Below the pieces are notes generated by a model that worked only from the letters and a program-made list of their open reading frames with translations, was not told where the DNA came from and did no database searches. A DNA stretch of 64,000 nt, taken from contig JBJXEA010000027.1 in NCBI GenBank assembly GCA_046155285.1, positions 62,001-126,000 on the forward strand, written 5' to 3'. The position numbers were made by a program, and so were the translations under genes. Positions 51,522 to 59,892 of the stretch are shown in pieces. Each line of letters begins with the position of its first letter. Within the stretch, counting starts at the first letter, position 1. The stretch comes from CAILHX01 sp046155285 (GTDB taxonomy: Bacteria > Pseudomonadota > Gammaproteobacteria > Burkholderiales > Methylophilaceae).

Positions 51522-51738
51522 GCAATACAAACAAGTCGCCACCGCCATTTTTGGTCTCTTCAAAGAAACCGAACCGCACGACAGCCAAGCCTTAAAAGGC
51601 GCGACACGCAATGAACGAAGCATTGACGCAGGTGAATACCGCATCATCTACACCGCAAATACTGAACTCATCGAGGTGTTGGTCATTGGTAAACGCAATG
51701 ATGATGACGTGTATAAAATTTGGGGAAACATGCGTTAG
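51466..51738 (+). CDS. RelE/ParE-family toxin
   Basis: The most plausible start is ATG 51466 (AGGA 10 bases upstream), giving 90 residues; the frame is open further but that part is read as antitoxin. The RelE-like fold is visible in MTKQALKFLQGLDAKQYKQV, then LKGATRNERSIDAGEYRIIYT and VLVIGKRNDDDVYK. RelE toxins cleave mRNA on the ribosome, and ParE toxins poison gyrase; which applies is not clear. It overlaps the antitoxin gene by 56 bases. Confidence 0.85.
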   Translation: MKLSMTKQALKFLQGLDAKQYKQVATAIFGLFKETEPHDSQALKGATRNERSIDAGEYRIIYTANTELIEVLVIGKRNDDDVYKIWGNMR

Positions 51739-51814
51739 TTTTTAACCGAACCGTAACCTTCGTGTCACATTGCCGCCCTATCATCCCAGCCATCGTTATG
51801 TAATGGGTTGATAA

Positions 51815-52978
51815 ATGCGGATTTTGATGGTTTCTGACGTGTACTTTCCACGTATCAACGGCGTCTCCACTTCCATCCAAACCTTCCGCCGCGAGCTGCG
51901 TGCCCTAGGCCACACGGTTCATCTGATTGCCCCCGACTACCACTCCCCCAGCGACGATGAAAGCGACATCCTGCGCGTCCCTGCTCGCACTGTGCCACGC
52001 GACCCTGAAGACCGTTTTATGCGATATAACTGGGGCATGGAACATATCGGCGAGTTGCGTAGCCAGTTCTACGACATCATCCATATTCAAACGCCTTTTG
52101 TAGCACATTATCTAGGCTTAAAGCTCAGCCGCAATATGCGGATTCCTTGTGTGGAGACTTACCACACCTTCTTTGAAGAATACCTCTACCACTACATTCC
52201 ATTTTTACCCAAAAGTTTAATGAAAATGGCGGCGCGAAATTTTTCTCGGCATCAAGGTAACAGCTTATATGGCATGGTGATTCCCTCCCAGCCCATGCTG
52301 GATGCGCTGCGCGAATATGGCGTCACCAGCCATGCCGAAGTCATCCCTACCGGACTGGAGCCGGAAAGCTTTGTGATGGGCGATAAAGTCGCATTCAGGC
52401 AGCGTTACGGCATCACACAAGATCGGCCTATGATGCTGTTTGTAGGGCGCGTGGCGCATGAAAAAAACATCGGTTTTTTGCTAGATGTAGTGGAGCAAAC
52501 CAGAAAAACTATCCCTGATGTATTGCTGGTGATTGCCGGCGAAGGGCCAGCCAGAAACGGGCTAGAAAAAGAAGTCACTACACGCCACCTAAGCGACAAC
52601 GTGATGTTCTTAGGCTACCTGGATAGACGCACTGAACTCAATCATTGCTACGCCTCTGCCGATGTATTTGTGTTTGCTTCACGCACCGAAACCCAAGGCT
52701 TGGTGCTGCTGGAGGCGATGGCTCAGGCAGTGCCTGTGGTGGCCTTGGCGGAGATGGGGACGAAGGACGTACTGCGTGAAGGTGAAGGGGTGAACATTGC
52801 GGAAAACAATGTTTTTGATTTTTCCAGCAAAGTCATCAAGCTATTAAAAGACGAGAATGCCAGACAAACGCTAGGCACAAAGGGTCAGCAATATGCACAC
52901 ACTTGGTCGGCCAATAGTTTGACATTGCGGCTAGCCGTTTTTTACGGATCAATCATCAACAGCTATAGCAGGCGTTGA
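51815..52978 (+). CDS. GT4-family glycosyltransferase
   Basis: A 387-residue GT-B enzyme opening with MRILMVSDVYFPRINGVSTS. It has VGRVAHEKNIGFLLD in the nucleotide-sugar domain and the E-x7-E motif in ETQGLVLLEAMAQ. This type acts on membrane lipids, for example as diacylglycerol glycosyl- or mannosyltransferases. It is separate from the first glycosyltransferase in sequence and may add a second sugar. Its last 30 bases overlap the 3' end of the EAL-protein gene on the other strand. Confidence 0.87.
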   Translation: MRILMVSDVYFPRINGVSTSIQTFRRELRALGHTVHLIAPDYHSPSDDESDILRVPARTVPRDPEDRFMRYNWGMEHIGELRSQFYDIIHIQTPFVAHYLGLKLSRNMRIPCVETYHTFFEEYLYHYIPFLPKSLMKMAARNFSRHQGNSLYGMVIPSQPMLDALREYGVTSHAEVIPTGLEPESFVMGDKVAFRQRYGITQDRPMMLFVGRVAHEKNIGFLLDVVEQTRKTIPDVLLVIAGEGPARNGLEKEVTTRHLSDNVMFLGYLDRRTELNHCYASADVFVFASRTETQGLVLLEAMAQAVPVVALAEMGTKDVLREGEGVNIAENNVFDFSSKVIKLLKDENARQTLGTKGQQYAHTWSANSLTLRLAVFYGSIINSYSRR

Positions 52979-54781
52979 TGACGTACTCACCTCTTGCCTA
53001 CGTTCGATAAAAAGGCTATTTCCTAGTATCTTCTTGGCCAACTTCTTAGCCACCGCGGCCACTGCAGATACCTCGTGATATGACTGAAAACGGCCTGTAT
53101 CTACTATAACCGCGCCAATCGAAAGGCTAACTATAGAGTGAAACACCTTTTTACCTTGTCGGTTCTCCACCTCTATCCCACCGTTTTCTCTATCAACCTT
53201 GTTATAAAGCAAAGGTGTCACTTCCCCAAACTTTTCCAGAAGCTGTTGACAACGGCTTTCCCAATCATTGCTTTGAAACAGCAAGATAAAATCATCCCCT
53301 CCAATATGACCCAAAAAATCAAGCTCTGGATCGCACATATTTTTCAGTAAGCTCCCAGTCATCTGGATAATCTCATCCCCTTTCTGGTAACCATACACAT
53401 CATTAAATGCCTTGAAATTATCCAGATCAAAATAACAGGCTACAAACGGCAATTGTGTATCCAGCAAATTATCAATGTACTCGTTAAGCGGTACGTTACC
53501 TGGCAATAGCGTGAGTGGATTAGCATAGCGTGCGGCATCAATTTGCATACGTGTGACTAGTCTGAGCAAGTCGTGCCCACTGCCCATGCCTAGATACTTA
53601 CCACTGTCAGTGATGATAAAGCCTATGGAAAGGTGATGCGGCTCGCTTTGTAATATCAACTCACTCAACTCATGCAAACCCACACTTTTTTCCACTATCA
53701 GTGGTGCGGTGTCCATAAAAAACTGGCACGAGCGCTTACCATAGAGCTCTCGACGGTAAGGTCGCGCAAAACGATCTACCATATTATGGCGGCCAATTAA
53801 CCCTATGGGATGACCATTAACCACCACCGGGATGGAATACAGTGCCTGATTATCTTCAAATCTGGCATAAACTTCATCGTTACGGTGTTCTGGAGTGACG
53901 AATGGTACTTCCTGCACCAACTTTCCCACGGTCACATTCGATTTGCGCGCTTGCCTAGACAGTGAGTTTGCTGCCAGTACAGTGTGTACCTCTGGCGGAA
54001 TCGCCCAGCTCAGATGCGCGTTAGGTTTAGCAATGTGATAGCCTTGGCCAAAAGCAATGCCAATATCACGCACTGCAATCAACTCACCTTCATTTTCTAT
54101 GCCTTCGGCGATGACCAAAGCACCCGCTTTACGTGCGATTTCTTGGATAGAACGTACGAATTGCAGCTTGATAGGGTCAAGATTGATACCCTGAATAAAG
54201 TGCATATCAATCTTGACATAGTCGGGATGAAGTTCCGACCAAAGACGCAGACCGGAAAATCCTTCTCCCAAATCATCAATAGCAATCTCAAAGCCCAAAC
54301 TACGATAGTGAATCACCGCTTCTCGTAATTGCTGATAATCCACGGTGGGGGCATTCTCCGTGATTTCGATGATAATCTGCTGGGGCTTTAGGCCAAGACG
54401 GTATATTTCTTCTACGGTAACATTGCTGTGGATGACGTGACGCAACAAAACGTCAGGACTCACATTCAAAAACAATTTACCTTGCCCACCCATTTTAGAG
54501 AACGCTTCCAGCAAAGCTTTGCGGCATAGATATTCCATCTCATCCACCACGCCACAAGTACGTGCCATTTTGAACAAGGTGGGAGGCGCATGCAGAACAC
54601 TACTGGAGGGGCCGCGTATCAAGCCTTCATAGCCAATAATTTCTGCGGTATGCATAGAAATAATGGGCTGGAACAAAGGGTTCAGATTGGGACTACGCAA
54701 TAACTCTAGGATTTCAAAGCAATGCGGCTGGCTTTCTAAATTAACAAGACAGTCTTTAGAAATCAGTTCAGGCATGTTCAT
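52949..54781 (-). CDS. EAL-CBS-GGDEF cyclic-di-GMP signalling protein
   Basis: ATG 54781 with GGGGAG seven bases upstream gives 610 residues. The order is EAL domain (about 25-250), a pair of CBS-like segments (about 265-410), then GGDEF (about 430-595). EAL motifs are intact: EGLIRGP, EITENAP, DDLGEGFSGL, KIDMHFIQGI, EGIENEGE and GQGYHIAKP, so phosphodiesterase activity is plausible. The cyclase signature is GGDDF instead of GGDEF, so cyclase activity is uncertain. No membrane helix is seen; it is cytoplasmic. The CBS pair may bind adenine nucleotides. Confidence 0.9.
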   Translation of the reverse strand: MNMPELISKDCLVNLESQPHCFEILELLRSPNLNPLFQPIISMHTAEIIGYEGLIRGPSSSVLHAPPTLFKMARTCGVVDEMEYLCRKALLEAFSKMGGQGKLFLNVSPDVLLRHVIHSNVTVEEIYRLGLKPQQIIIEITENAPTVDYQQLREAVIHYRSLGFEIAIDDLGEGFSGLRLWSELHPDYVKIDMHFIQGINLDPIKLQFVRSIQEIARKAGALVIAEGIENEGELIAVRDIGIAFGQGYHIAKPNAHLSWAIPPEVHTVLAANSLSRQARKSNVTVGKLVQEVPFVTPEHRNDEVYARFEDNQALYSIPVVVNGHPIGLIGRHNMVDRFARPYRRELYGKRSCQFFMDTAPLIVEKSVGLHELSELILQSEPHHLSIGFIITDSGKYLGMGSGHDLLRLVTRMQIDAARYANPLTLLPGNVPLNEYIDNLLDTQLPFVACYFDLDNFKAFNDVYGYQKGDEIIQMTGSLLKNMCDPELDFLGHIGGDDFILLFQSNDWESRCQQLLEKFGEVTPLLYNKVDRENGGIEVENRQGKKVFHSIVSLSIGAVIVDTGRFQSYHEVSAVAAVAKKLAKKILGNSLFIERRQEVSTSSTPAIAVDD

Positions 54782-54900
54782 CAACGACTCCCCAACCTCA
54801 GCAAACGGAAGGTAATCATGACGAACAAATGTGACGGGAAAATGACCTAAGAACTATTAGAGGCTAGTCTTAAATCAACCAAACATTAATAATCAGCGAG

Positions 54901-55665
54901 CTAACCAAACTTACCGGTGATGTAATCTTCCGTTTCACGGCGGCTAGGTTTGGTGAACATCATGTCGGTGTCACCAAACTCCATTAACTCACCCAGATAC
55001 ATATAGGCGGTATAGTCTGAAACGCGCGCCGCCTGCTGCATGTTGTGGGTGACAATGACGATGGTGTAGTCATTTTTTAATTCGTGGATAAGCTCTTCCA
55101 CCTTGGCGGTCGAAATAGGATCTAGCGCCGAGCAGGGTTCATCCAACAACAACACCTCTGGCTTGACTGCAATGCCACGAGCAATGCACAAACGCTGTTG
55201 CTGCCCGCCTGACAAACCATTTCCGCTTTGACCCAGCTTATCTTTCACTTCATTCCACAGTGCAGCTTTTTGCAAAGCCCACTCTACACGGTCGTTCATT
55301 TCAGGTTTGGAAAGATTCTCGTAGAGCTTCACCCCAAACGCCACATTGTCATAGATAGACATGGGAAACGGCGTAGGTTTTTGAAATACCATGCCCACCT
55401 TGGCGCGTAGCAAATTCAAATCTTCCTTTTTATCTAGCACATTGCGACCGTCCATCACAATCTCGCCTTCGATACGCATATTAGGATAGAGCTCATACAT
55501 GCGGTTAAAGGTTCGCAGCAACGTAGACTTTCCGCAGCCGGAAGGGCCGATGAAAGCGGTAACTTTTTTGTCTGGCACTTTTAAGCTTACGTCTTTAATG
55601 GCTTGAAATTTACCGTAGTAAAAATTGAGCTTGTTAAGTTCTATTTTAATATTACTTTCCATCAT
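54901..55665 (-). CDS. pstB: Phosphate ABC transporter ATPase
   Basis: A 254-residue ABC ATPase with Walker A GPSGCGKST, signature LSGGQQQRLCIARG and Walker B LLLDEPCSALDP. LNFYYGKFQAIKDV near the start is typical of PstB. It powers high-affinity phosphate import and takes part in phosphate signalling. Two ATG codons (55665, 55662) follow AAGGGAATC; the second has the better spacing. No phoU gene follows in the window; the 116-base gap to the EAL gene is empty. Confidence 0.96.
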   Translation of the reverse strand: MMESNIKIELNKLNFYYGKFQAIKDVSLKVPDKKVTAFIGPSGCGKSTLLRTFNRMYELYPNMRIEGEIVMDGRNVLDKKEDLNLLRAKVGMVFQKPTPFPMSIYDNVAFGVKLYENLSKPEMNDRVEWALQKAALWNEVKDKLGQSGNGLSGGQQQRLCIARGIAVKPEVLLLDEPCSALDPISTAKVEELIHELKNDYTIVIVTHNMQQAARVSDYTAYMYLGELMEFGDTDMMFTKPSRRETEDYITGKFG

Positions 55666-55672
55666 GATTCCC

Positions 55673-56524
55673 TTAATTACTATTGGAGTTCCTGAACATC
55701 GAACGCGCCAAGATGTTGAGTCCTAAAACAAAAAGCGTGATGAGTAAAGCACCAGACCAAGCGAGGTTATGCCAGTCTTTGTAAGGACTCATGGCAAATT
55801 GGAAAATGATGACCGCCAAACTAGACATGGGGCCATTCATATTGGTACTCCAGAACTGATTGTTAAGCGCGGTGAAGAGCAAAGGTGCAGTTTCCCCAAA
55901 AATGCGGGCGATGGCTAGCAAAACTCCTGTCATGATGCCCGCACGAGCGGCTTTATAAGAAATCATCAACACCACTTTCCACTGTGGTGCGCCCAGCGCA
56001 GCAGCAGCTTCACGCAAGCTACTTGGCACTAGCTGCAACATGTTCTCGGTAGTACGTACCACGACCGGTAGAACAATGAAAGATAACGCAAGTGCCCCTG
56101 CCCATGCAGAAAAATGACCAACTGTATTTACGGCTATCTCGTACACAAACAAACCAATAACAATAGAAGGGGCTGAGAGCAGAATGTCATTGATAAAACG
56201 AGTCGCCGGAGCCAGCCAGCCAGTCTGTCCAAATTCCGCAAGATAGGTGCCTGCCAGAATGCCTATCGGTGTACCTACTAAAGTAGCGACTGAAACCATG
56301 AGCAGGCTACCAACGATGGCATTGAGTAAACCCCCTGCGCTACCTGGAGGTGGAGTCATCTGGGTAAATGTAGCCGCCGTCACACCAGCGAATCCATTAC
56401 TAAACAAAGTGAATAATATCCACCCCAAAAAAAACATGGCAAAAATCACGGTGGCCGAGGAAACAGTGAGGCAAATTAGGTTAATCGCTCGGCGTTTCAG
56501 ATAAATTTGGTTATTGAAACTCAT
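55673..56524 (-). CDS. pstA: Phosphate ABC transporter permease PstA
   Basis: A 283-residue permease with six helices and the EAA-type loop (SLREAAAALGAPQWKVVLMISYKAARAGIMTG). It forms the channel with PstC. It starts with a 4-base overlap of the pstC stop and ends 7 bases before pstB. Confidence 0.95.
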   Translation of the reverse strand: MSFNNQIYLKRRAINLICLTVSSATVIFAMFFLGWILFTLFSNGFAGVTAATFTQMTPPPGSAGGLLNAIVGSLLMVSVATLVGTPIGILAGTYLAEFGQTGWLAPATRFINDILLSAPSIVIGLFVYEIAVNTVGHFSAWAGALALSFIVLPVVVRTTENMLQLVPSSLREAAAALGAPQWKVVLMISYKAARAGIMTGVLLAIARIFGETAPLLFTALNNQFWSTNMNGPMSSLAVIIFQFAMSPYKDWHNLAWSGALLITLFVLGLNILARSMFRNSNSN

Positions 56525-57522
56525 GATGCTTTACCTTCTTTTTTAGCCAGTTGAATCAGCAATAATTTGGCAAAAGACAACACGATTACCGTAATGACGA
56601 ACAACAACAACCCCAGTGTAATGAGGGAAGAAGTGTATATATCACCCACCGCCTCAGTGAATTCGTTAGCTAATGCAGAAGATATGGTATTTCCCGGCAT
56701 CATCAAGGAAGTAGATATATCGTGTGCATTACCGATAACGAAGGTCACCGCCATCGTTTCCCCTAAGGCGCGCCCTAACCCCAGCATGATGCCGCCCACC
56801 ACACCAATCTTGGTATAAGGCAATACGACTTTCCATACCACCTCCCAAGTCGTAGCACCTAAGCCATAAGCAGACTCTTTGTGCATGGCTGGCACGATTT
56901 CAAACACGTCGCGCATCACTGAAGAAATAAACGGAATCACCATAATAGCCAGAATCAGCCCTGCGGTGAGCATGCCGATGCCCATAGGCGGGCCTTCAAA
57001 CAAAAAGCCCACCATAGGCAAACTGCCCATATGATCATTAATCCAAGGTTGTATATTGTCAGCAAAGAATGGAGCAAACACGAACAAACCCCACATGCCA
57101 TAGATAATGCTGGGAATACCCGCCAATAGCTCTACCGCAATCCCTAAAGGCCGCTTAAGCCATTTTGGGCAAAGCTCAGTAATAAACAAAGCGATACCAA
57201 AACTCACTGGGATACCCACCAGCATGGCAATCATAGAAGTGACCACCGTGCCGAAGATAGGCACCTTGCCACCAAAGTCCACCGTCACCGGATTCCAAGC
57301 ATCACTGGTGATAAAACCTAAGCCAAACTTATTAATTGCCGGCAGACTACCAACAATCAAAGTGAGCAGGATGCCAAACAAAGAGGCAAACACCACAAAG
57401 GCAAAAAAGCGTGTGGTATTGCGAAACACCTTATCAAAAAACGCACCCCAGTGCGTTTTATTCGGTGGTGCTGAGTGCTCCGCTACAGCAGGCGGAGTCA
57501 GGGTGGATTGCGCCACATTCAT
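56521..57522 (-). CDS. pstC: Phosphate ABC transporter permease PstC
   Basis: A 333-residue permease with six helices and the loop motif MHKESAYGLGATTWEVVWKVVLPYTKIG. The N-terminal polar extension (about 25 residues before the first helix) is usual. It is separated from pstS by 149 bases containing a hairpin, which probably lowers expression of the membrane subunits relative to PstS. Confidence 0.95.
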   Translation of the reverse strand: MNVAQSTLTPPAVAEHSAPPNKTHWGAFFDKVFRNTTRFFAFVVFASLFGILLTLIVGSLPAINKFGLGFITSDAWNPVTVDFGGKVPIFGTVVTSMIAMLVGIPVSFGIALFITELCPKWLKRPLGIAVELLAGIPSIIYGMWGLFVFAPFFADNIQPWINDHMGSLPMVGFLFEGPPMGIGMLTAGLILAIMVIPFISSVMRDVFEIVPAMHKESAYGLGATTWEVVWKVVLPYTKIGVVGGIMLGLGRALGETMAVTFVIGNAHDISTSLMMPGNTISSALANEFTEAVGDIYTSSLITLGLLLFVITVIVLSFAKLLLIQLAKKEGKAS

Positions 57523-57616
57523 TTACCATATCACCTATTAAAATGCCTGCATCGAAAGATATTTTTATCAAGCTCCGTCTACAGCTTGAGTTTACACAGA
57601 ATTCTTTTACATTAAA

Positions 57617-57644
57617 ATCAAGGGCGGATTACCCCGCCCTTGAT
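57617..57644 (-). terminator. Hairpin between pstS and pstC, likely partial terminator
   Basis: ATCAAGGGCGG-ATTACC-CCGCCCTTGAT is a perfect 11-base inverted repeat, followed on the minus strand by TTTAATG. It lies 28 bases after the pstS stop. The short T-run suggests attenuation rather than full termination. Confidence 0.7.
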
Positions 57645-57671
57645 ACATGCTAATTGTGGCACTTAACCAGT

Positions 57672-58712
57672 TTACTCAAAAATAGCAGAGCCATCTTTGC
57701 CCTTCATATTGGTCTTCCAGTGATTCTGGATCAACTTCACAATTGCGTCAGGCATAGGCACAAAATCCAGCGAGTCTGCCATCTTGTCACCTTCGGTATA
57801 GGCAAAGTTGAAGAATTTCAACACTTCTTTAGCAATCGCAGGATTATCTTGTACCTTGTGCATCAGGATGAAGGTTGCACCAGCAATTGGATAACTCTCT
57901 TTGCCAGGTTCATTGGTAATGATTTCATAGAAGCCAGGTGCCTTTTCCCACTCAGCGTATTTAGCGGCGGCTTGGAAGCTAGCAAAACCGGGCTTAACAA
58001 ATTCGCCTTCTTTATTTTGCACTAATGCGTAGTTCAAACCATTCTGTTTGGCGTAAACATACTCCACATAACCAATAGAACCCTTGATACGTTGCACATA
58101 AGAAGCCACGCCTTCGTTACCCTTGCCACCCACACCAGTCGGCCAAGAAATCGCGGTATCCGCGCCCACTTTGGTCTTCCACTCTTCGCTCACTTTAGTC
58201 AAATAATTAGCAAATACAAAGGTAGTGCCAGAGCCGTCAGAACGGTGTACTACAGTGATATTAGCCTCTGGCAGCGACATACCAGCATTTAATTTAGCGA
58301 TAGCAGGGTCGTTCCATTTGGTGATTTTCTTTAGAAAGATATCCGCCAACACCTCACCGGTCAGCTTGAGTTTGCCATTAGCAATACCTTCCACGTTGAG
58401 GATGGGAACAACGCCACCTACCACGGTAGGGAACTGCATTAGACCGTATTTATCCAACTCAGCCAGAGTCAGCGGCTTATCAGATGCCCCAAAGTTCACG
58501 GTCTTGTTTTGGATTTGCTTAATACCACCGCCAGAACCGATGGACTGATAGTTCATCTTAACGCCGGTCTTGCCATTGTAGGCTTCAGCCCATTTGGCAT
58601 AGATAGGGTAAGGGAAAGTCGCGCCAGCGCCGGTAATTTCCACCGCTTGTGCGACATGAGAAAAACCCACCAAAGCTATGGTGGCAGCGAAAAGTTTAGC
58701 AATGAAATTCAT
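57672..58712 (-). CDS. pstS: Phosphate-binding periplasmic protein PstS
   Basis: A 346-residue protein with a signal peptide ending AQAVE. The PstS pattern is clear: GAGATFPYPIYAKWAEAY, MNYQSIGSGGGIKQI, FGASDKPL, HRSDGSGTTFVFANYL and SYPIAGATFILM. It captures phosphate in the periplasm and delivers it to PstCA. AGGAGTATTG lies before the start. Confidence 0.96.
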   Translation of the reverse strand: MNFIAKLFAATIALVGFSHVAQAVEITGAGATFPYPIYAKWAEAYNGKTGVKMNYQSIGSGGGIKQIQNKTVNFGASDKPLTLAELDKYGLMQFPTVVGGVVPILNVEGIANGKLKLTGEVLADIFLKKITKWNDPAIAKLNAGMSLPEANITVVHRSDGSGTTFVFANYLTKVSEEWKTKVGADTAISWPTGVGGKGNEGVASYVQRIKGSIGYVEYVYAKQNGLNYALVQNKEGEFVKPGFASFQAAAKYAEWEKAPGFYEIITNEPGKESYPIAGATFILMHKVQDNPAIAKEVLKFFNFAYTEGDKMADSLDFVPMPDAIVKLIQNHWKTNMKGKDGSAIFE

Positions 58713-58749
58713 TCAATACTCCTGAGGTTGGTTTCCAGACAAACCTAAT

Positions 58750-58781
58750 TTTATAGGTGAATTGTTACACTTTTGTGAAGA
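58750..58781 (-). promoter_or_regulatory. Candidate pst promoter with Pho-box-like direct repeat
   Basis: On the minus strand, TCTTCACA and GTGTAACA start 11 bases apart, resembling two PhoB half-sites (CTGTCACA type, 5 and 6 of 8 bases), followed seven bases later by TATAAA. The pstS ATG is about 38 bases downstream. The half-sites are weak matches, read by eye. Confidence 0.35.
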
Positions 58782-58871
58782 TCGCGGGCGCAAGCTTGCT
58801 TATATTTGAGTGCTTTTATGATGTGGCGCTTAAATTGTGGAGTAGTAGAGATGAGGTCAGTACCCATTAAC

Positions 58872-59252
58872 TCATAGCGTAAAGTTAAGCTCCACGCCAT
58901 TTCCCCCGGGGTCGCGGAAAAATATCTGCTTGATGTTGGTTTGCGACACGAAACGAATGGTGTATTCGATGCTGTGCGCTTTGAGATGGATTTCCATGGC
59001 ATCGGCGTCATCGCAAGTAAATGCTGCGTGGTCGAAAGTAGTGGCTACAAAGGTTTGCCGCATCTCGTCCACGCCGCATTCGCTCAAATGCAACACGTCC
59101 GTACCACCGGCGTACAGCCAATAACCGAAAGTACGAAAGGCAGGCCGTTCACCCTCAATCAAGCCCACTACCGTGCAGTAAAAATCTCTTAACTCTTCCA
59201 GCAAAGCGCGGGGAGCGCGGAGGTTATAGTGGTTGAATCCGGTGACCGGCAT
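58872..59252 (-). CDS. VOC-family (glyoxalase/dioxygenase fold) protein
   Basis: A 126-residue single-domain protein with the paired beta-alpha-beta-beta-beta modules of the vicinal oxygen chelate superfamily: GFNHYNLRAP, FYCTVVGL, HAAFTCDDAD and FRDPGGNGVELNF. Candidate metal ligands are His in FNHYN, His in DHAAF and Glu in GVELNF. Its activity (isomerase, dioxygenase or resistance protein) is unknown. Its ATG directly abuts the eda stop, so it is probably the last gene of the edd-eda operon. Confidence 0.82.
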   Translation of the reverse strand: MPVTGFNHYNLRAPRALLEELRDFYCTVVGLIEGERPAFRTFGYWLYAGGTDVLHLSECGVDEMRQTFVATTFDHAAFTCDDADAMEIHLKAHSIEYTIRFVSQTNIKQIFFRDPGGNGVELNFTL

Positions 59253-59882
59253 TTAACGAGGTAGTGCGCAAGCTTCATTGGCCATCCTGGTGATTTCTGC
59301 CCAGTTGCCTTGTTGCATCAGCGCCGCAGGCGTGAGCCATGAACCTCCCACACACACCACATTGCTCAGTGAGAGCAATTGCGGTGCATTTTCCAACGAT
59401 ACGCCGCCGGTGGGGCAGAACTGAACGTCAGTGAACGGGCCGCCCCATGCTTTCAACAAAGCCGGACCACCGGCTTGCATGGCGGGGAAGAATTTGAGTT
59501 GCTGAAAGCCGTCTTCTTGCGCCAGCATAATCTCGCTGCTGGTGGCGACACCGGGCAACAAAGCAACCCGCATTTCTTTACAAGCATGCCCAACTGCTTT
59601 GGTATAACCAGGGCTGACCATGAACTTGGCACCGGCTGCGATGGCGGCTTCGGCATCTTGGGCGCTACGTATAGTACCAGCACCCACAACGGCTCCTGGC
59701 ACTTCTCTGGCAATAGCACGTATGCAAGCAAGCGCTGCGGAGGTACGCATGGTGACTTCCAGCATACGAATGCCGCCGGCCACCAAAGCCTTAGCCATAG
59801 GCACGGCATGCGCTTCATCGTTGAGTACAATCACCGGAATCACCGGCGCGTCTTGCATTACTTCTAGTGCTGTCAATTTCAT
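59253..59882 (-). CDS. eda: KDPG aldolase (2-dehydro-3-deoxyphosphogluconate aldolase)
   Basis: ATG 59882 with AAGGG seven bases upstream gives 209 residues. The (beta/alpha)8 enzyme shows EVTMRT (Glu general base), GAGTI, LKFFPA with the Schiff-base Lys, and FCPTGGV for phosphate binding. It splits 2-keto-3-deoxy-6-phosphogluconate into pyruvate and glyceraldehyde 3-phosphate. It follows edd by 10 bases; together they give the lower Entner-Doudoroff pathway. Confidence 0.95.
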   Translation of the reverse strand: MKLTALEVMQDAPVIPVIVLNDEAHAVPMAKALVAGGIRMLEVTMRTSAALACIRAIAREVPGAVVGAGTIRSAQDAEAAIAAGAKFMVSPGYTKAVGHACKEMRVALLPGVATSSEIMLAQEDGFQQLKFFPAMQAGGPALLKAWGGPFTDVQFCPTGGVSLENAPQLLSLSNVVCVGGSWLTPAALMQQGNWAEITRMANEACALPR

Positions 59883-59892
59883 AACCAAACCC

